Below are positions 50,963 through 60,477 of a stretch of DNA of 64,000 nt, piece after piece. The position numbers and the translations under genes are program-made. Numbering within the stretch: the first letter of the stretch is position 1; each line of letters begins with the position of its first letter. The notes below the pieces were generated by a model, which worked only from the letters and a program-made list of their open reading frames with translations, ran no database searches and had not been told where the DNA came from. Source of the stretch: JAGSOU01 sp049974865. GTDB lineage: Bacteria > Pseudomonadota > Alphaproteobacteria > Rhodobacterales > Rhodobacteraceae. The stretch lies in assembly GCA_049974865.1 (NCBI GenBank), contig JBNGCX010000002.1, positions 1 through 64,000 on the forward strand, given 5' to 3'.

Positions 50963-52507
50963 ATGGGCGAAGAAGGCACAGCAAAACGCATCGGGATCGT
51001 CCTCGCACCGGGCGAACGGCTCACTGGCCGGCAGGCACTGGTGATCGACCGCCTGGCCGCGGATCCGGGGTTTCAGATCGTCGGCCGGATAGAGGGGGCG
51101 GAAACGCAGCCCCCGGCCTGCCTGCCTGTCCTGGCGAACGGCGTTCTGGCCGCGGAGCGCGCGCTCACCCGGCTTCGGTGGCCGGACTATCCCCGGCAGG
51201 ATGCGCAGGACCTGGTCGACGCGCTGCCCGTTCTGGATGAGGACGGCCCGGAATGCGCGGCGGACGTGATCCTCGCGCTCGGGCACGGGCGCCTGTCCGC
51301 CGGCCAGCTCGGGGTCGCGGCGCAGGGCGAATGGTCGCTGGGCGTTTCCGGCGTTCCGGCGGCCCGGTCCGACTGGGTCCTGATGGATCCGGACCAGCGC
51401 GCCGCGGGCCTGGTCAGCGTTGAAATCCTGCAGCGCACCACCGACCGGCCGCAGGAACATGTCCGGGCGCGCGCGGCCTATAACCCCAAGCCCACAGCAT
51501 TGCTGACCTCTGCCTTCATCGCCGAAAAGTCCGCCCTGTTCCTGCGGAAAGCACTGACGGAGGCGGCAGCCCCCGGCCCGGACGCCCCCCATCCCGCCCC
51601 GCCCAGGCCGGGGACGGCGGCACTGCTGAAATACGCCGCCCATGTTGCGCGGATGGCAAGCGGCAGGGCGACGGACCGGGTCCGGGTGAAACTCGGGCGG
51701 GGGCGCGCCTTCTGGCGGCTTGCGGTGGGGCGCGGGAATGTCATGGATTTCGAACCGGCAAAGGCACTGGACGTGCCGCGCCGGAGCTTCCTCATGGCCG
51801 ACCCCTTCCTGTTCGAGAAGGACGGAGAGCTTTTCGTCTTCTACGAAGCGCAGAACGCGGACGAGCGCCCCGCCTGGATCGAGGTCGGCCGCCTGGACGG
51901 GAACCGGCTGATCCCCCTCGGCCCGGCGCTCAGGTGCGACTATCACCTTTCCTACCCGTTCGTCTTCCGTGACGGAGACGAGATCTACATGATGCCGGAA
52001 ACCCAGACCGCCCGGCGGCTGGAGGTCTGGCGGGCCACCGATTTCCCGCTGCAATGGGAACGCCACGCCACCGCCTTCGAAGGGGATCACATCGCGGATT
52101 CGAACATCTTTCGCCATGGCGGGCAGTGGTGGCTGATGACCAACCTGTCCGACCATGTCACCTTTCAGGAACATTCCAGCGAACTCTACCTCTTCTCGGT
52201 CGACGGCCCGTCGCTGACCGGCCTGCGGCCGCATCCGCAGAACCCGGTGGTGATCGGCAGCGGCGTGGCGCGCAATGCCGGCGCCATCGTCGAGCACGAG
52301 GGGCGCCTGTTCCGGGCGTCGCAGAACAACAGCCACGGCATCTACGGCTACGGCCTGAACATCGTGGAGATCGAGGAGCTCACCCCCGACACTTACCGCG
52401 AACGCCTTGTCCGCAGTTTCACCCCCGCCGACCGTCCCGGCGCACGGGGCCTTCACCACGTCAGCTTCGCCGCCGGGCGGTTCGTTCTGGACTGGAGCGG
52501 AAAATGA
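50963..52507 (+). CDS. Glucosamine-inositolphosphorylceramide-transferase-like protein
   Basis: 514 residues from ATG 50963, where an N-terminal domain starts (KRIGIVLAPGERLTGRQALVIDRL) that resembles a formyltransferase/Rossmann fold. The C-terminal 250 residues form a beta-propeller-like domain with repeated blades (ADPFLFEKDGELFVFYEAQ, YPFVFRDGDEIYMMPE, DSNIFRHGGQWWLMTN) as in bacterial proteins annotated as GINT1-type transferases. The ribosome site is weak and the 273 bases before it show no gene. It overlaps the next gene by four bases. Role in sugar transfer is inferred. Confidence 0.7.
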   Translation: MGEEGTAKRIGIVLAPGERLTGRQALVIDRLAADPGFQIVGRIEGAETQPPACLPVLANGVLAAERALTRLRWPDYPRQDAQDLVDALPVLDEDGPECAADVILALGHGRLSAGQLGVAAQGEWSLGVSGVPAARSDWVLMDPDQRAAGLVSVEILQRTTDRPQEHVRARAAYNPKPTALLTSAFIAEKSALFLRKALTEAAAPGPDAPHPAPPRPGTAALLKYAAHVARMASGRATDRVRVKLGRGRAFWRLAVGRGNVMDFEPAKALDVPRRSFLMADPFLFEKDGELFVFYEAQNADERPAWIEVGRLDGNRLIPLGPALRCDYHLSYPFVFRDGDEIYMMPETQTARRLEVWRATDFPLQWERHATAFEGDHIADSNIFRHGGQWWLMTNLSDHVTFQEHSSELYLFSVDGPSLTGLRPHPQNPVVIGSGVARNAGAIVEHEGRLFRASQNNSHGIYGYGLNIVEIEELTPDTYRERLVRSFTPADRPGARGLHHVSFAAGRFVLDWSGK

Positions 52508-54111
52508 GGTGGGTTGTCCTTTTCGCGATGCTCGCCAGCCAACCCGCCTGGGCCGAGGAGCCCTTTAAGCTGGGCGTTCAGACCCATTTCGAGCAAGGCT
52601 GGGGGCTGGACTGGGCCGGCATCGCCGCGGATCTCGGCGCCCCGCTGATCCGCGACGAAATCGGCTGGGTCGAGGCCGAGCCGAGGCGCGGGCGCTACGA
52701 CTTCTCGACGGCGGACCCGTACATGCGCGAAATCGCGGCACAGGGGATGGAGCCGTTGATCGTGTGGACGGACACCAATCCGCTTTATGACGGGAAACAG
52801 ACGCCCCACAGCGATGACGCCCGGGCGGGGCTGGCGAACTACCTGGACGCGATGCTGACGCATTACGCGGGCCTGCTGACCCGGATCGAGATCGGGAACG
52901 AGGTGAACTCGGGCGAGTTCCTCTCCGGGCCGTTCAAGAACGACCCGCCGCGCGAACTGGCGGCGACGGTGCGGGCGGTGGCACAAAGGGTTAAACCCGG
53001 CCATCCCGATGTCGAGATCATGTGCGCCGGGACCAATTTGATCTCGCTGCAATTCCTGCGCAGCTTCTTCCGCTACGGCGGGCTGGAACATTGCGACGCG
53101 ATCTCGATCCACCCCTATCGCAGGCACCCCGAGAACGTCGATCTGGAGATCGAGGCGCTGCGCGCGCTGATGCGCGACATGGGCGGCGAGAAGCCCATCC
53201 ACGCGACAGAATTCGGAAAATGGGTCGAGGACCCCGCCGAGTCCGCCGTCTATATGGTGAAGATGGCGGCGCTCCTGGCGGCCTCCGGCGTGGGCGAGGC
53301 CTACTGGTACGCGCTTATGGACGAGCCGTGGTGGCCGAACATGGGGCTGATGACGCCGAAACGGGCCGAAAAACCCGCCGCTCGGGCCTTTCGCTTTCTG
53401 CAGGGAAAGGTTCTGCCGCTGGGCCGCCCCGTGTCGCGCTCCGCGACGCGCACGGCGCGCGTCTTCGAATATGGCGAGGGAGAGGCCCTGGTGTTCTGGG
53501 GGGTCGATGGCGCGATCGAGATCATTGGCGAGGCCATGTTCTTTGACGCCACAGGCACGCCGGTGCCGCGCCCCGAACGCCTGACCGAGGCGCCGGTCAT
53601 CGCGTTGGGCCGTGGGCTGGACCTGCGGGTGACCACCGAGGCCCCGATCGCCGACTCGCTCTACCAGTACGACACCCCGCCATGGAGCTATTTCGCCCGG
53701 CGCCCGGGAATCGGGCTCAGCCCACTGGAGACGATGGAATGGCGGTGGTCCTCCTATCGCGGCGCGCCCGACCTCTGGCCGCTGAAGATCACCGACCAGG
53801 GGATGACCACGGCGCGGTTTGCGGACGGCCCCTACCATGCCGTGGAGCGCTTTACCGCCGCCGCAGCCGGGCGCTACCGCGTGCAAGGGTGGTGGCAAGC
53901 CTCGCAGGACAGCGAGCCGTCACAGATCCTGGTCACGCGGAACGGAACAACGATTGCCGGGGGGCGGACGGGCCCCGACAGGTTCCGGCTCGACCCGCTC
54001 GAGGTGACGCTGGCGGCGGGCGAAACGCTGGAATTCGAGGTGGCCCCGGGCGGCCCGGACGGAGACGGCTCGGTCCGCCGGCGCATCCGGATCGACGGGC
54101 CTTTGCCATAG
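52504..54111 (+). CDS. Secreted clan GH-A glycoside hydrolase-like protein
   Basis: 535 residues with a signal peptide (MRWVVLFAMLASQPAWA). The (beta/alpha)8 barrel (residues 20-330) shows the GH-A pair: acid/base Asn132-Glu133 in IEIGNEVNSGE and nucleophile Glu236 in IHATEFGKW. The C-terminal 130 residues (about 410-535) look like a carbohydrate-binding beta-sandwich. It could trim or cleave the exported polysaccharide, like other EPS-locus glycanases. The exact family (GH5/GH39-like) is undetermined. Confidence 0.8.
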   Translation: MRWVVLFAMLASQPAWAEEPFKLGVQTHFEQGWGLDWAGIAADLGAPLIRDEIGWVEAEPRRGRYDFSTADPYMREIAAQGMEPLIVWTDTNPLYDGKQTPHSDDARAGLANYLDAMLTHYAGLLTRIEIGNEVNSGEFLSGPFKNDPPRELAATVRAVAQRVKPGHPDVEIMCAGTNLISLQFLRSFFRYGGLEHCDAISIHPYRRHPENVDLEIEALRALMRDMGGEKPIHATEFGKWVEDPAESAVYMVKMAALLAASGVGEAYWYALMDEPWWPNMGLMTPKRAEKPAARAFRFLQGKVLPLGRPVSRSATRTARVFEYGEGEALVFWGVDGAIEIIGEAMFFDATGTPVPRPERLTEAPVIALGRGLDLRVTTEAPIADSLYQYDTPPWSYFARRPGIGLSPLETMEWRWSSYRGAPDLWPLKITDQGMTTARFADGPYHAVERFTAAAAGRYRVQGWWQASQDSEPSQILVTRNGTTIAGGRTGPDRFRLDPLEVTLAAGETLEFEVAPGGPDGDGSVRRRIRIDGPLP

Positions 54112-54135
54112 CCCGCGAAGCCGGGAACGAACACA

Positions 54136-54195
54136 TTCTTATAGTTAAGAAATATTTGGAGAATCGCGAACCTTCGGTCTACGCTTGGTTCGCGA
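54136..54195. repeat. Two inverted repeats upstream of the 2OG oxygenase
   Basis: TTCTTA-TAGT-TAAGAA (54136-54151) is a 6-bp repeat with a 4-base spacer. TCGCGAACC (54164-54172) and GGTTCGCGA (54187-54195) are perfect 9-base arms 14 bases apart. Both are in an AT-rich 184-base gap after the hydrolase gene, with a possible TTGGAG-N18-TACGCT promoter overlapping the second. They may bind a regulator or form RNA hairpins. Confidence 0.4.
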
Positions 54196-54295
54196 ATTCC
54201 GATTCAATCATCATTCGTTCGCGCCGAATTTCATTACCCGCGCGTCGCTCCTCCCCCGTGGAAACGCCGCGCTCACATGTGAAAGGGTACAGAGT

Positions 54296-54958
54296 ATGAT
54301 TTTCAAATACGATCCCGGAACCCTTCGGGCGGATCTCCAGAAAAACGGTTATGCCCATCTCAAGGACGTCCTTTCGGATGAGTTCGTCGGGCAATTGCAG
54401 GATTTCTACGAAAGCTCCATGAAGGACGCCGACACGGAGTCCGAGGACTGGAAGATCGCCGGCAAGAAGCGGCAGTTCGTCTTCAACTTCCCCTCGTCCG
54501 AAGCGGCGCAGGAATTCAAGACCGGCCTGGCGCGCCTGACCGGGATCGACGAGGACACTTTCACGATCTCCGAACGCCATCTCAAGGTCTATGACAAGCA
54601 CGCCAATCCCTACCCGGCCCCGCACAAGGACCGGTCGGCATCGTTCTATTCGATCGGGCTGCCGGTCTTCCTGCCCGAGGGCTCGACCGTCTGCCTGTTC
54701 CCCGAACTCGACGCGGAGCCCAACAAGGAGGATCACGCGGTCTTCCTGACCGAGCGCGATCGCCCCGATCTCGAGAAGATCTACGACAACGAGAAAGCCC
54801 TGATGCTGAACGAGAATGTCGGGGACATCGTGATCTTCCTCGGCTCGGCACTCTGGCATGAGCGCGTGCGCGGCGCCGGCACGGCCGTGCTGTACATCAA
54901 GGTGAACGGCGAGGGCGTGGACCCGCTGGGCGAAAACATCTACGCCGCCGCGATGTAA
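54296..54958 (+). CDS. 2-oxoglutarate/Fe(II)-dependent oxygenase-like protein
   Basis: 220 residues. The facial triad is likely His110 and Asp112 (PAPHKDRSASFY) with His188 (LWHERVRG), and Arg192 as 2-oxoglutarate anchor; this is the double-stranded beta-helix spacing of small hydroxylases. The ATG at 54296 is preceded by AAAGGG. It has its own leader with inverted repeats. In an EPS locus it might hydroxylate a substituent or precursor; the substrate is unknown. Confidence 0.7.
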   Translation: MIFKYDPGTLRADLQKNGYAHLKDVLSDEFVGQLQDFYESSMKDADTESEDWKIAGKKRQFVFNFPSSEAAQEFKTGLARLTGIDEDTFTISERHLKVYDKHANPYPAPHKDRSASFYSIGLPVFLPEGSTVCLFPELDAEPNKEDHAVFLTERDRPDLEKIYDNEKALMLNENVGDIVIFLGSALWHERVRGAGTAVLYIKVNGEGVDPLGENIYAAAM

Positions 54959-55122
54959 GACGGTCATGCGCGGCGCCGGACGATGCCGGCTGTCCGCGCA
55001 GCCCGCCCAGGCGGGCCCGGCACAGGGCGCGCAAGACCCTCGGCACAGAAAGCGGGCAAAATCGGAAACATGGGAAACTGGCCCGCACGGGGTGCCCTGT
55101 GGCATTCGGCGGGCCAGATCGC

Positions 55123-57090
55123 ATGTCAGGGGGAAGACATCTGAAGTATCGCCCGGACATTGATGGCCTGCGCGCAGTCGCCGTTCTGGCGGTGGTCTTC
55201 TACCATGCCGGGATACCACCATTCGGCGGCGGCTTCGTCGGCGTGGATGTCTTCTTCGTCATTTCAGGCTTCCTGATCACCTCGATCCTGCGCGACGAGA
55301 TCGGCCGGGGCGAATTCCGGCTGTTGGCGTTCTATGAACGCCGCGTCCGGCGCCTGTTCCCGGCTCTTTTCGTGGTGCTGGCGGCCAGTTCGGCCGCGGC
55401 CTGGGCGATGCTGCTCCCCGAGGACATGCGCAATTTCGGGCAGAGCCTGGCAGCGGCGAACCTTTTCGTGTCCAACGTGCTGTTCTGGAAGGAGGCGGGC
55501 TACTTTGACACGGCAGCCGAGTTCAAGCCGCTGCTTCACACATGGTCGCTGGCCGTGGAAGAGCAGTATTACCTTTTCTTTCCGCTGCTCATGGCGCTCG
55601 GCGCGCGGGCGTTCCGGCACTGGCTGGGTGCCGTGCTGCTGGCCATCGGCGCTGTCTCGCTGGCGATAGCGGCCTGGCAGGTGGCCCATGCCCCGGACGC
55701 GGCCTTCTTCCTGTTGCCTGCCCGCTTCTGGGAACTCCTGGTCGGCGCGGCGCTGGCCTTTTCCAGATTCCCCGCGCCGACGCGCAGGGGCGCGACCGAG
55801 GCGATGGCGGCAGGCGGCATGGCGATGATCGCGCTGCCGGTCTTCGCCTATTCCGACGTCACGCCCTTCCCTGGCCTGGCCGCGCTCCTGCCCTGCTTGG
55901 GAACGGCCCTGCTGGTCTTGACCGGGACCGATGGGAAAAGCCACGTGCATGCCGCCCTGCGCAGCGCGCCTACCGTCTTTGTCGGGCTGATTTCCTATTC
56001 GCTTTACCTGTGGCATTGGCCGGTTCTGGTCTTCGCGAAATATTACACCGTCCGGCCGCTGACCGCCTTGGAAACCGCGGCCGCCGTCTGCGTATCCGTC
56101 GCACTTGCCGTCCTGTCATGGCGGTTCGTCGAAAAGCCGTTCCGGGGCCGCGGCTCGGCTGTCACTCGCCAGGCAATTTTCACCGGCGCGGCCGTCGCCT
56201 CGGCCCTCGCGGTGGCGTTCGGCCTCGCCGCCGCCCGGAACGCCGGCTTTCCCGGGCGTCTGCCCGCCGATGTGCTGGCGCTCACCTCCGAGGATCCGCA
56301 TATCCATTCCCGGCGCGATTGCCATTTCGCCTCGGAAAAGGCGTCGGCTGCCGAATTCTGCCTCCGTGGCGCCAAGGGACAGGCGCCCCGTTTCCTCCTG
56401 CTGGGAGACAGCCACGCGGATATGCATGGCCCTGGCCTCTTTGCCGCCGCGGCCGCGCTGGGGCTGACCGGCGTGCAGTTCACCGATTACGGCTATGTGC
56501 CCGCGCCGGGCTTCGCCCGCGCCGGCGAGCAGGACCGCTACGCCGGCAACCAAGCCAAGCTCGAGGACCTGCTGGCCGCCTACCCCGAGATCGACCTCGT
56601 CATCTACGCGCTGTTCTGGAACCAGGCGCTCGACTACCCGGTGGTCGCGGGCCCCGACGGCCGGAAACATCCCCTGCCCGAAGCCCTGCAGCGCCTCGTG
56701 ACGGCGTATCCGCAGAAACGCTTCGTGTTCCTAGAGGACACCCCGAATTCGGTCGTCCTGGGCCCGAACGGCCTGGCGCGCGCCGCCTATCTCAACCCCG
56801 CCCCCGCCGTGGTGCCCCTGGCCGAGTATGAGGCGCAACTCGGCCGTCATCGCCCACTTCTGGAGACGGTTGCACAAGCGCCCAATGCCGTGGCAGTTCG
56901 CCTTTCACCCCAGCTTTGCGGCGCCGGAGGATGCGATGGCATGGACGGAGAGGTGCTGCTCTATCGCGATACCGACCACCTGTCGGAAAAGGGCTCGCTC
57001 CGCATGCGGGGGTTCTTCCGCAACCTGCTGCTGGAGCACCTTTTCAACGCGACAGATCGAACGGCCGGGGACGGCGCGCAGGACACGTAA
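55123..57090 (+). CDS. Acyltransferase with SGNH domain (OafA-type)
   Basis: 655 residues. The N-terminal acyltransferase-3 domain has about ten membrane helices and the family motif YRPDIDGLRAVAVLAVVFYHAG, with a catalytic-type histidine and GVDVFFVISGFLIT. The C-terminal periplasmic SGNH hydrolase-like part has GDSHADMHG (Ser) and the D-x-x-H pair in DTDHLSEKGS. Such proteins O-acetylate surface polysaccharides. Start uncertain between ATG 55123 and an upstream GTG at 55099; no good ribosome site for either. Confidence 0.88.
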   Translation: MSGGRHLKYRPDIDGLRAVAVLAVVFYHAGIPPFGGGFVGVDVFFVISGFLITSILRDEIGRGEFRLLAFYERRVRRLFPALFVVLAASSAAAWAMLLPEDMRNFGQSLAAANLFVSNVLFWKEAGYFDTAAEFKPLLHTWSLAVEEQYYLFFPLLMALGARAFRHWLGAVLLAIGAVSLAIAAWQVAHAPDAAFFLLPARFWELLVGAALAFSRFPAPTRRGATEAMAAGGMAMIALPVFAYSDVTPFPGLAALLPCLGTALLVLTGTDGKSHVHAALRSAPTVFVGLISYSLYLWHWPVLVFAKYYTVRPLTALETAAAVCVSVALAVLSWRFVEKPFRGRGSAVTRQAIFTGAAVASALAVAFGLAAARNAGFPGRLPADVLALTSEDPHIHSRRDCHFASEKASAAEFCLRGAKGQAPRFLLLGDSHADMHGPGLFAAAAALGLTGVQFTDYGYVPAPGFARAGEQDRYAGNQAKLEDLLAAYPEIDLVIYALFWNQALDYPVVAGPDGRKHPLPEALQRLVTAYPQKRFVFLEDTPNSVVLGPNGLARAAYLNPAPAVVPLAEYEAQLGRHRPLLETVAQAPNAVAVRLSPQLCGAGGCDGMDGEVLLYRDTDHLSEKGSLRMRGFFRNLLLEHLFNATDRTAGDGAQDT

Positions 57091-57103
57091 GATATCCCGC
57101 CCG

Positions 57104-58138
57104 TCACCAGGGGACGCCGACGCCGTCTTTTTCCGCCAACTCCCGAAGCGCTGCCGCGGTCTTGTCTTCCAACGGGATGCCCTTATCCCGATTCTCGGCC
57201 ATGGCGTCCCAGCGCGCCTCGCCGGGCAGGCGGACGGATCCCTCCGTCCCGGAGCCGGCCACCATCTGCGTCAGTTGGTCGAGCCGCTCGTGGAAGGTTT
57301 CCAGCGGCATCCAACGCGAAACGTCCAGCGCCAGGATGAAATGGCCGCTGTTCCCGTGCCGCTCGAAATCCTTGTACATCGAGCCCACCTGCGACGCGAT
57401 TCCGGCCCCCGTGAGAACGCCGCTCAGCACCTCGACCATCAGCGCCAGCCCGAACCCCTTGGGGCCGCTGGCCGGCAGCAAGGTCCCCTTCATGGCCGTT
57501 TCGGGATCGGTCACCGGGCGCCCCTCGTCATCCACCACCAGCCCCTCGGGCAGGTCGAGGCCGTCGCGCTGATAGGCCCGCACGGTCGAGCCCGCGAGCC
57601 CCGCCGTCGACATGTCGAGGATCAGCGCCCGTCCGTCGCGCCGTGGCGCGCCGAAGGCAAAGGGATTCGTGCCGAGCACGGGCCTGTGGCCGCCATGCGC
57701 CGCCACCTTGGGGAAGGAGTTGCTCAGGGCGAGGCTGATCATTTCCGCCTCGGCCGCGCGTTGGATGTAATAGGCGCCGGTGCCGTAGAAATTGCTGCGC
57801 TGGACGCCGACGACGCCGATTCCTGTCGCGCGCGCCAGTTCGACGGCGCGGTCGGTGGCCACCGTTCCGGCCACCTGCCCGAAGCCGTCATCCGCATCCA
57901 GCAGGGCCGCCGTCTCGGACAGCGCCCGGAACTGCATCCGCGCAGGCGTGCGGATCAGACCCGCCTTCACCCGGCGCAGCAGGATCGGCAGTCGCTCGAC
58001 CCCGTGATTGGCCCGCCCGGCGAGGTCGTTCCACAGCAGGTTCTCCGAAATCGCCTCCACCTCGCCGCCGTCAACCCCGGCCGCGGTCAGAAGGGCATGC
58101 ACGAAATCGCGCAGATCGGTAACCGGGACCCGCTGCAT
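57104..58138 (-). CDS. Ldh_2-family NAD(P)-dependent oxidoreductase
   Basis: 344 residues of the malate/L-lactate/ureidoglycolate dehydrogenase type, unrelated to classical LDH. WNDLAGRANHGVERLP (catalytic-His region), NSFPKVAAHGGHRPVLGTNPFAFG and LPASGPKGFGLALMVEVLSG are typical. Family members reduce 2-keto acids or cyclic imines, or oxidise 2-hydroxy acids. Last gene of a four-gene operon, 3 bases after an ATP-grasp gene, inside the EPS locus and convergent with the acyltransferase. The substrate is probably a 2-keto acid made by the RraA-type aldolase (inference). Confidence 0.88.
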   Translation of the reverse strand: MQRVPVTDLRDFVHALLTAAGVDGGEVEAISENLLWNDLAGRANHGVERLPILLRRVKAGLIRTPARMQFRALSETAALLDADDGFGQVAGTVATDRAVELARATGIGVVGVQRSNFYGTGAYYIQRAAEAEMISLALSNSFPKVAAHGGHRPVLGTNPFAFGAPRRDGRALILDMSTAGLAGSTVRAYQRDGLDLPEGLVVDDEGRPVTDPETAMKGTLLPASGPKGFGLALMVEVLSGVLTGAGIASQVGSMYKDFERHGNSGHFILALDVSRWMPLETFHERLDQLTQMVAGSGTEGSVRLPGEARWDAMAENRDKGIPLEDKTAAALRELAEKDGVGVPW

Positions 58139-58141
58139 CGC

Positions 58142-59359
58142 TCAGCCCCCGAGCCGCCGGAAGGCGCGGCCGAACTCCTCGCGCAGGCGCACCAGCGTGG
58201 GCACCGGGTCGGTCAGGCTCAGGATCGGCATGACCTTGCGCCCCTCCATGAGGCTCTTGATCCAGCCGGCGAAGCTCAGCTCGCCGCGCTGGTTGAGCTC
58301 GCGGAACGCGAGGAAGTCGCGCAGCGGGTTCCACATGCGCACATTCTCTTCATAGGTCGTGAAGGTGGGGACATGCTGCCCGGTCTGGCGGCGATAGATC
58401 ATTTCGTCGATCGGCAACCCGCCCGCCACCACCATGCGATGCGCATCGGTGAAGCGCGGGTTGACCTCGATCACCTTGAGCTGCCCGTCGCGCAGGTCCC
58501 TCTTGAACTCGATATTCCCAAAGCCGCGCCAAGGCATCGAGGCAAAGAACCTGCGCCCCGCCTCGGCCGTGTCGGGCAGCCATTTGGAGTCGTGATAGCA
58601 GGCCCCGCCCCGGTTCACCGGGTAGCGGCGGATGACGCGCTTGGTGTAGTGGAACAGCCAGCGGCCGTCCTCGTCGATATAGGTGTAGTAGCTGGACAGC
58701 AGGCTGTCGGGGCCCGGGATCATCTCCATCACCATCACGTCACAATTGGCGTCCTGGGCCAGCTGCACCTTCTCGACCAGTTCGTCCCAGTCCTTCTCGA
58801 CGATGAACAGCTTGCGGCCGAAGATCGGGATGAAGATGTGCGAGTGGATGGGCTTTACCATCACCGGGAAGGTCACCTCGTCGCGGATCGCCTCGAGTTT
58901 CTCGGCGCTGTCCACGTCCCAGAAATTGGGCGTAGCCACCCCCGCCGCCCGTGCCCGGATCAGCGTGGCCTTCTTGTCCAGCATCTCGCGCCGCAGGGCG
59001 GGGTCGAAGCCTTCAAGAAGATACCGCTGAGACAGCTCGGCATAGTTCGACGTCACGAATTCGATCGACTCGTCGCAGAGGGCAAAGATCAGGCTGCCCT
59101 GCAATTCCGGCTTTGGCGTATCCAGAAGAAGCTCCCGCCAGAAATCCTCAACCGAGCCGCCGTCTGGGGCGTGGAACTTGTTCCTGCAATAGCGCGAGTA
59201 TAGCGCGAGGCAGCCCGGCTTGCCGGCCGCGCTGATCGAGACGCCGGCGCGGCCGAGATTGCGCGCCAGGGCGGCGCTGTTGGCGGCACCGCCGAGGATG
59301 AGCACCGGGGTCGAGGTATCCAGCTTGTCGTCGATTTCGTTTGCGGCGGACAGTTTCAA
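58142..59359 (-). CDS. ATP-grasp carboxylate-amine ligase (predicted)
   Basis: 405 residues. An N-terminal pre-ATP-grasp Rossmann domain starts VLILGGAANSAALARNLGRAG, then FPVMVKPIHSH begins the ATP-grasp fold and LKVIEVNPRFTDAHRM carries the Mg-binding Glu/Asn region. It matches the uncharacterised group of predicted ATP-dependent carboligases found in surface-polysaccharide loci. It would activate a carboxylate as acyl phosphate and join it to an amine. Overlaps the next ATP-grasp gene by four bases. Confidence 0.82.
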   Translation of the reverse strand: MKLSAANEIDDKLDTSTPVLILGGAANSAALARNLGRAGVSISAAGKPGCLALYSRYCRNKFHAPDGGSVEDFWRELLLDTPKPELQGSLIFALCDESIEFVTSNYAELSQRYLLEGFDPALRREMLDKKATLIRARAAGVATPNFWDVDSAEKLEAIRDEVTFPVMVKPIHSHIFIPIFGRKLFIVEKDWDELVEKVQLAQDANCDVMVMEMIPGPDSLLSSYYTYIDEDGRWLFHYTKRVIRRYPVNRGGACYHDSKWLPDTAEAGRRFFASMPWRGFGNIEFKRDLRDGQLKVIEVNPRFTDAHRMVVAGGLPIDEMIYRRQTGQHVPTFTTYEENVRMWNPLRDFLAFRELNQRGELSFAGWIKSLMEGRKVMPILSLTDPVPTLVRLREEFGRAFRRLGG

Positions 59360-60477
59360 AGCTTCATGACCCCTTGGTGGTTTTCGAACAGATACTGCAG
59401 AATCCGGGTGGCGACCGGCGTGCCCCCGGCACGGTCTGCGACCAGGTAATGGTGGTGAATGCCAGGCCCGACATTCACCTCGTGAAACCGCGCGCCGCTC
59501 TCGCTCAGCGGGGCGGAGATGTCATCGGCGATAAGGTCCAGCCCCGCGAACCGGACGCCCAGATCGGTCACCAGGGTGGCGCCGGCCGACACGATCTCGG
59601 GATGGACCCCGGCGGTGACCGTGTGGTTTTCGCGGTCGGCGTTTTCGTTCACCGCGCGTTTCACGACGATCCTTTCGCCGGCGGCGACCGTCGTTCCGGG
59701 CCTCTGCCCCTGTGCCGCGAGATGGCGCAGGGCATCCTGGTCGATCACCAGCGGGCTGAGCGCGGTGATGGGCCGCGCGGACAGGCGCGCCCGGTTCTCC
59801 GCCGCGACCAGCGCGCTGATCGAGGATTTCCCGTCACCGCAGACCGTCGGCGGATCGCGGCGCACCGCGTCGAGCAATTGGCCGTCGAGGTAAAGCAGGC
59901 GGTAGCAGCCGCCCGAAAGCATCGGCTCGGCCAGCAGCTCGGGGTTGAAGCTCGCGGCGTGCAGGGCGGCCCGCAGCAGCTCGCCCTCGGTCCGGATGCC
60001 GGTGGTCACGCCGTGGCCGCCGCCGGTTCCGGTGGCCGGCTTGACCACGATCGGGCCGGGCGTCCGGTCAAGGAAGTCCCGCGCGCGTCTCAGCTGGTCG
60101 AGCGAGAACACGCAATGGTCCGGCACGGAAAATCCCTTTTCCGACAACAGCCGGTAGGTGACCGCCTTGTGCGCCATCACCCGCGTGGTGACGACATCGT
60201 CCAGCATGAGGTCCGAATGCGACACGAAGGTCGCGTAGCCACCAAGGGTGATGCGCTTGAGCCCGGCCACGTCGCTGCATTCGGCACCGATTTCCCGCGC
60301 GGCGTCCTGCCAGAGGGAATCGTAGAACGCGTTGCGCAGGCCGACGAAGCGGCGCCGTTTCAGAACGCTGCGAATGTCGGCGACTTTCAGCGCGCGGCGC
60401 GTGACCCAGTCCACCCGTCGACGCATTCGCCCCCCGAACGGAATATGTCCGCTTCGCAGGGCTTTCGCGTCAGTCAT
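59356..60477 (-). CDS. ATP-grasp ligase, cyanophycin-synthetase-like
   Basis: 373 residues. GPIVVKPATGTGGGHGVTTG, then YRLLYLDGQLLDAVRRDPPTV and GDGKSSISALVAAEN, is the signature shared by the ATP-grasp domains of CphA and GshAB-type ligases. ARFHEVNVGPGIHHHYL closes the metal site. It therefore probably forms an amide on an amino acid or peptide. It lacks the Mur-ligase half of CphA, so it is a single-domain relative. Overlaps the RraA gene by 8 bases and the other ATP-grasp gene by four. Confidence 0.85.
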   Translation of the reverse strand: MTDAKALRSGHIPFGGRMRRRVDWVTRRALKVADIRSVLKRRRFVGLRNAFYDSLWQDAAREIGAECSDVAGLKRITLGGYATFVSHSDLMLDDVVTTRVMAHKAVTYRLLSEKGFSVPDHCVFSLDQLRRARDFLDRTPGPIVVKPATGTGGGHGVTTGIRTEGELLRAALHAASFNPELLAEPMLSGGCYRLLYLDGQLLDAVRRDPPTVCGDGKSSISALVAAENRARLSARPITALSPLVIDQDALRHLAAQGQRPGTTVAAGERIVVKRAVNENADRENHTVTAGVHPEIVSAGATLVTDLGVRFAGLDLIADDISAPLSESGARFHEVNVGPGIHHHYLVADRAGGTPVATRILQYLFENHQGVMKL

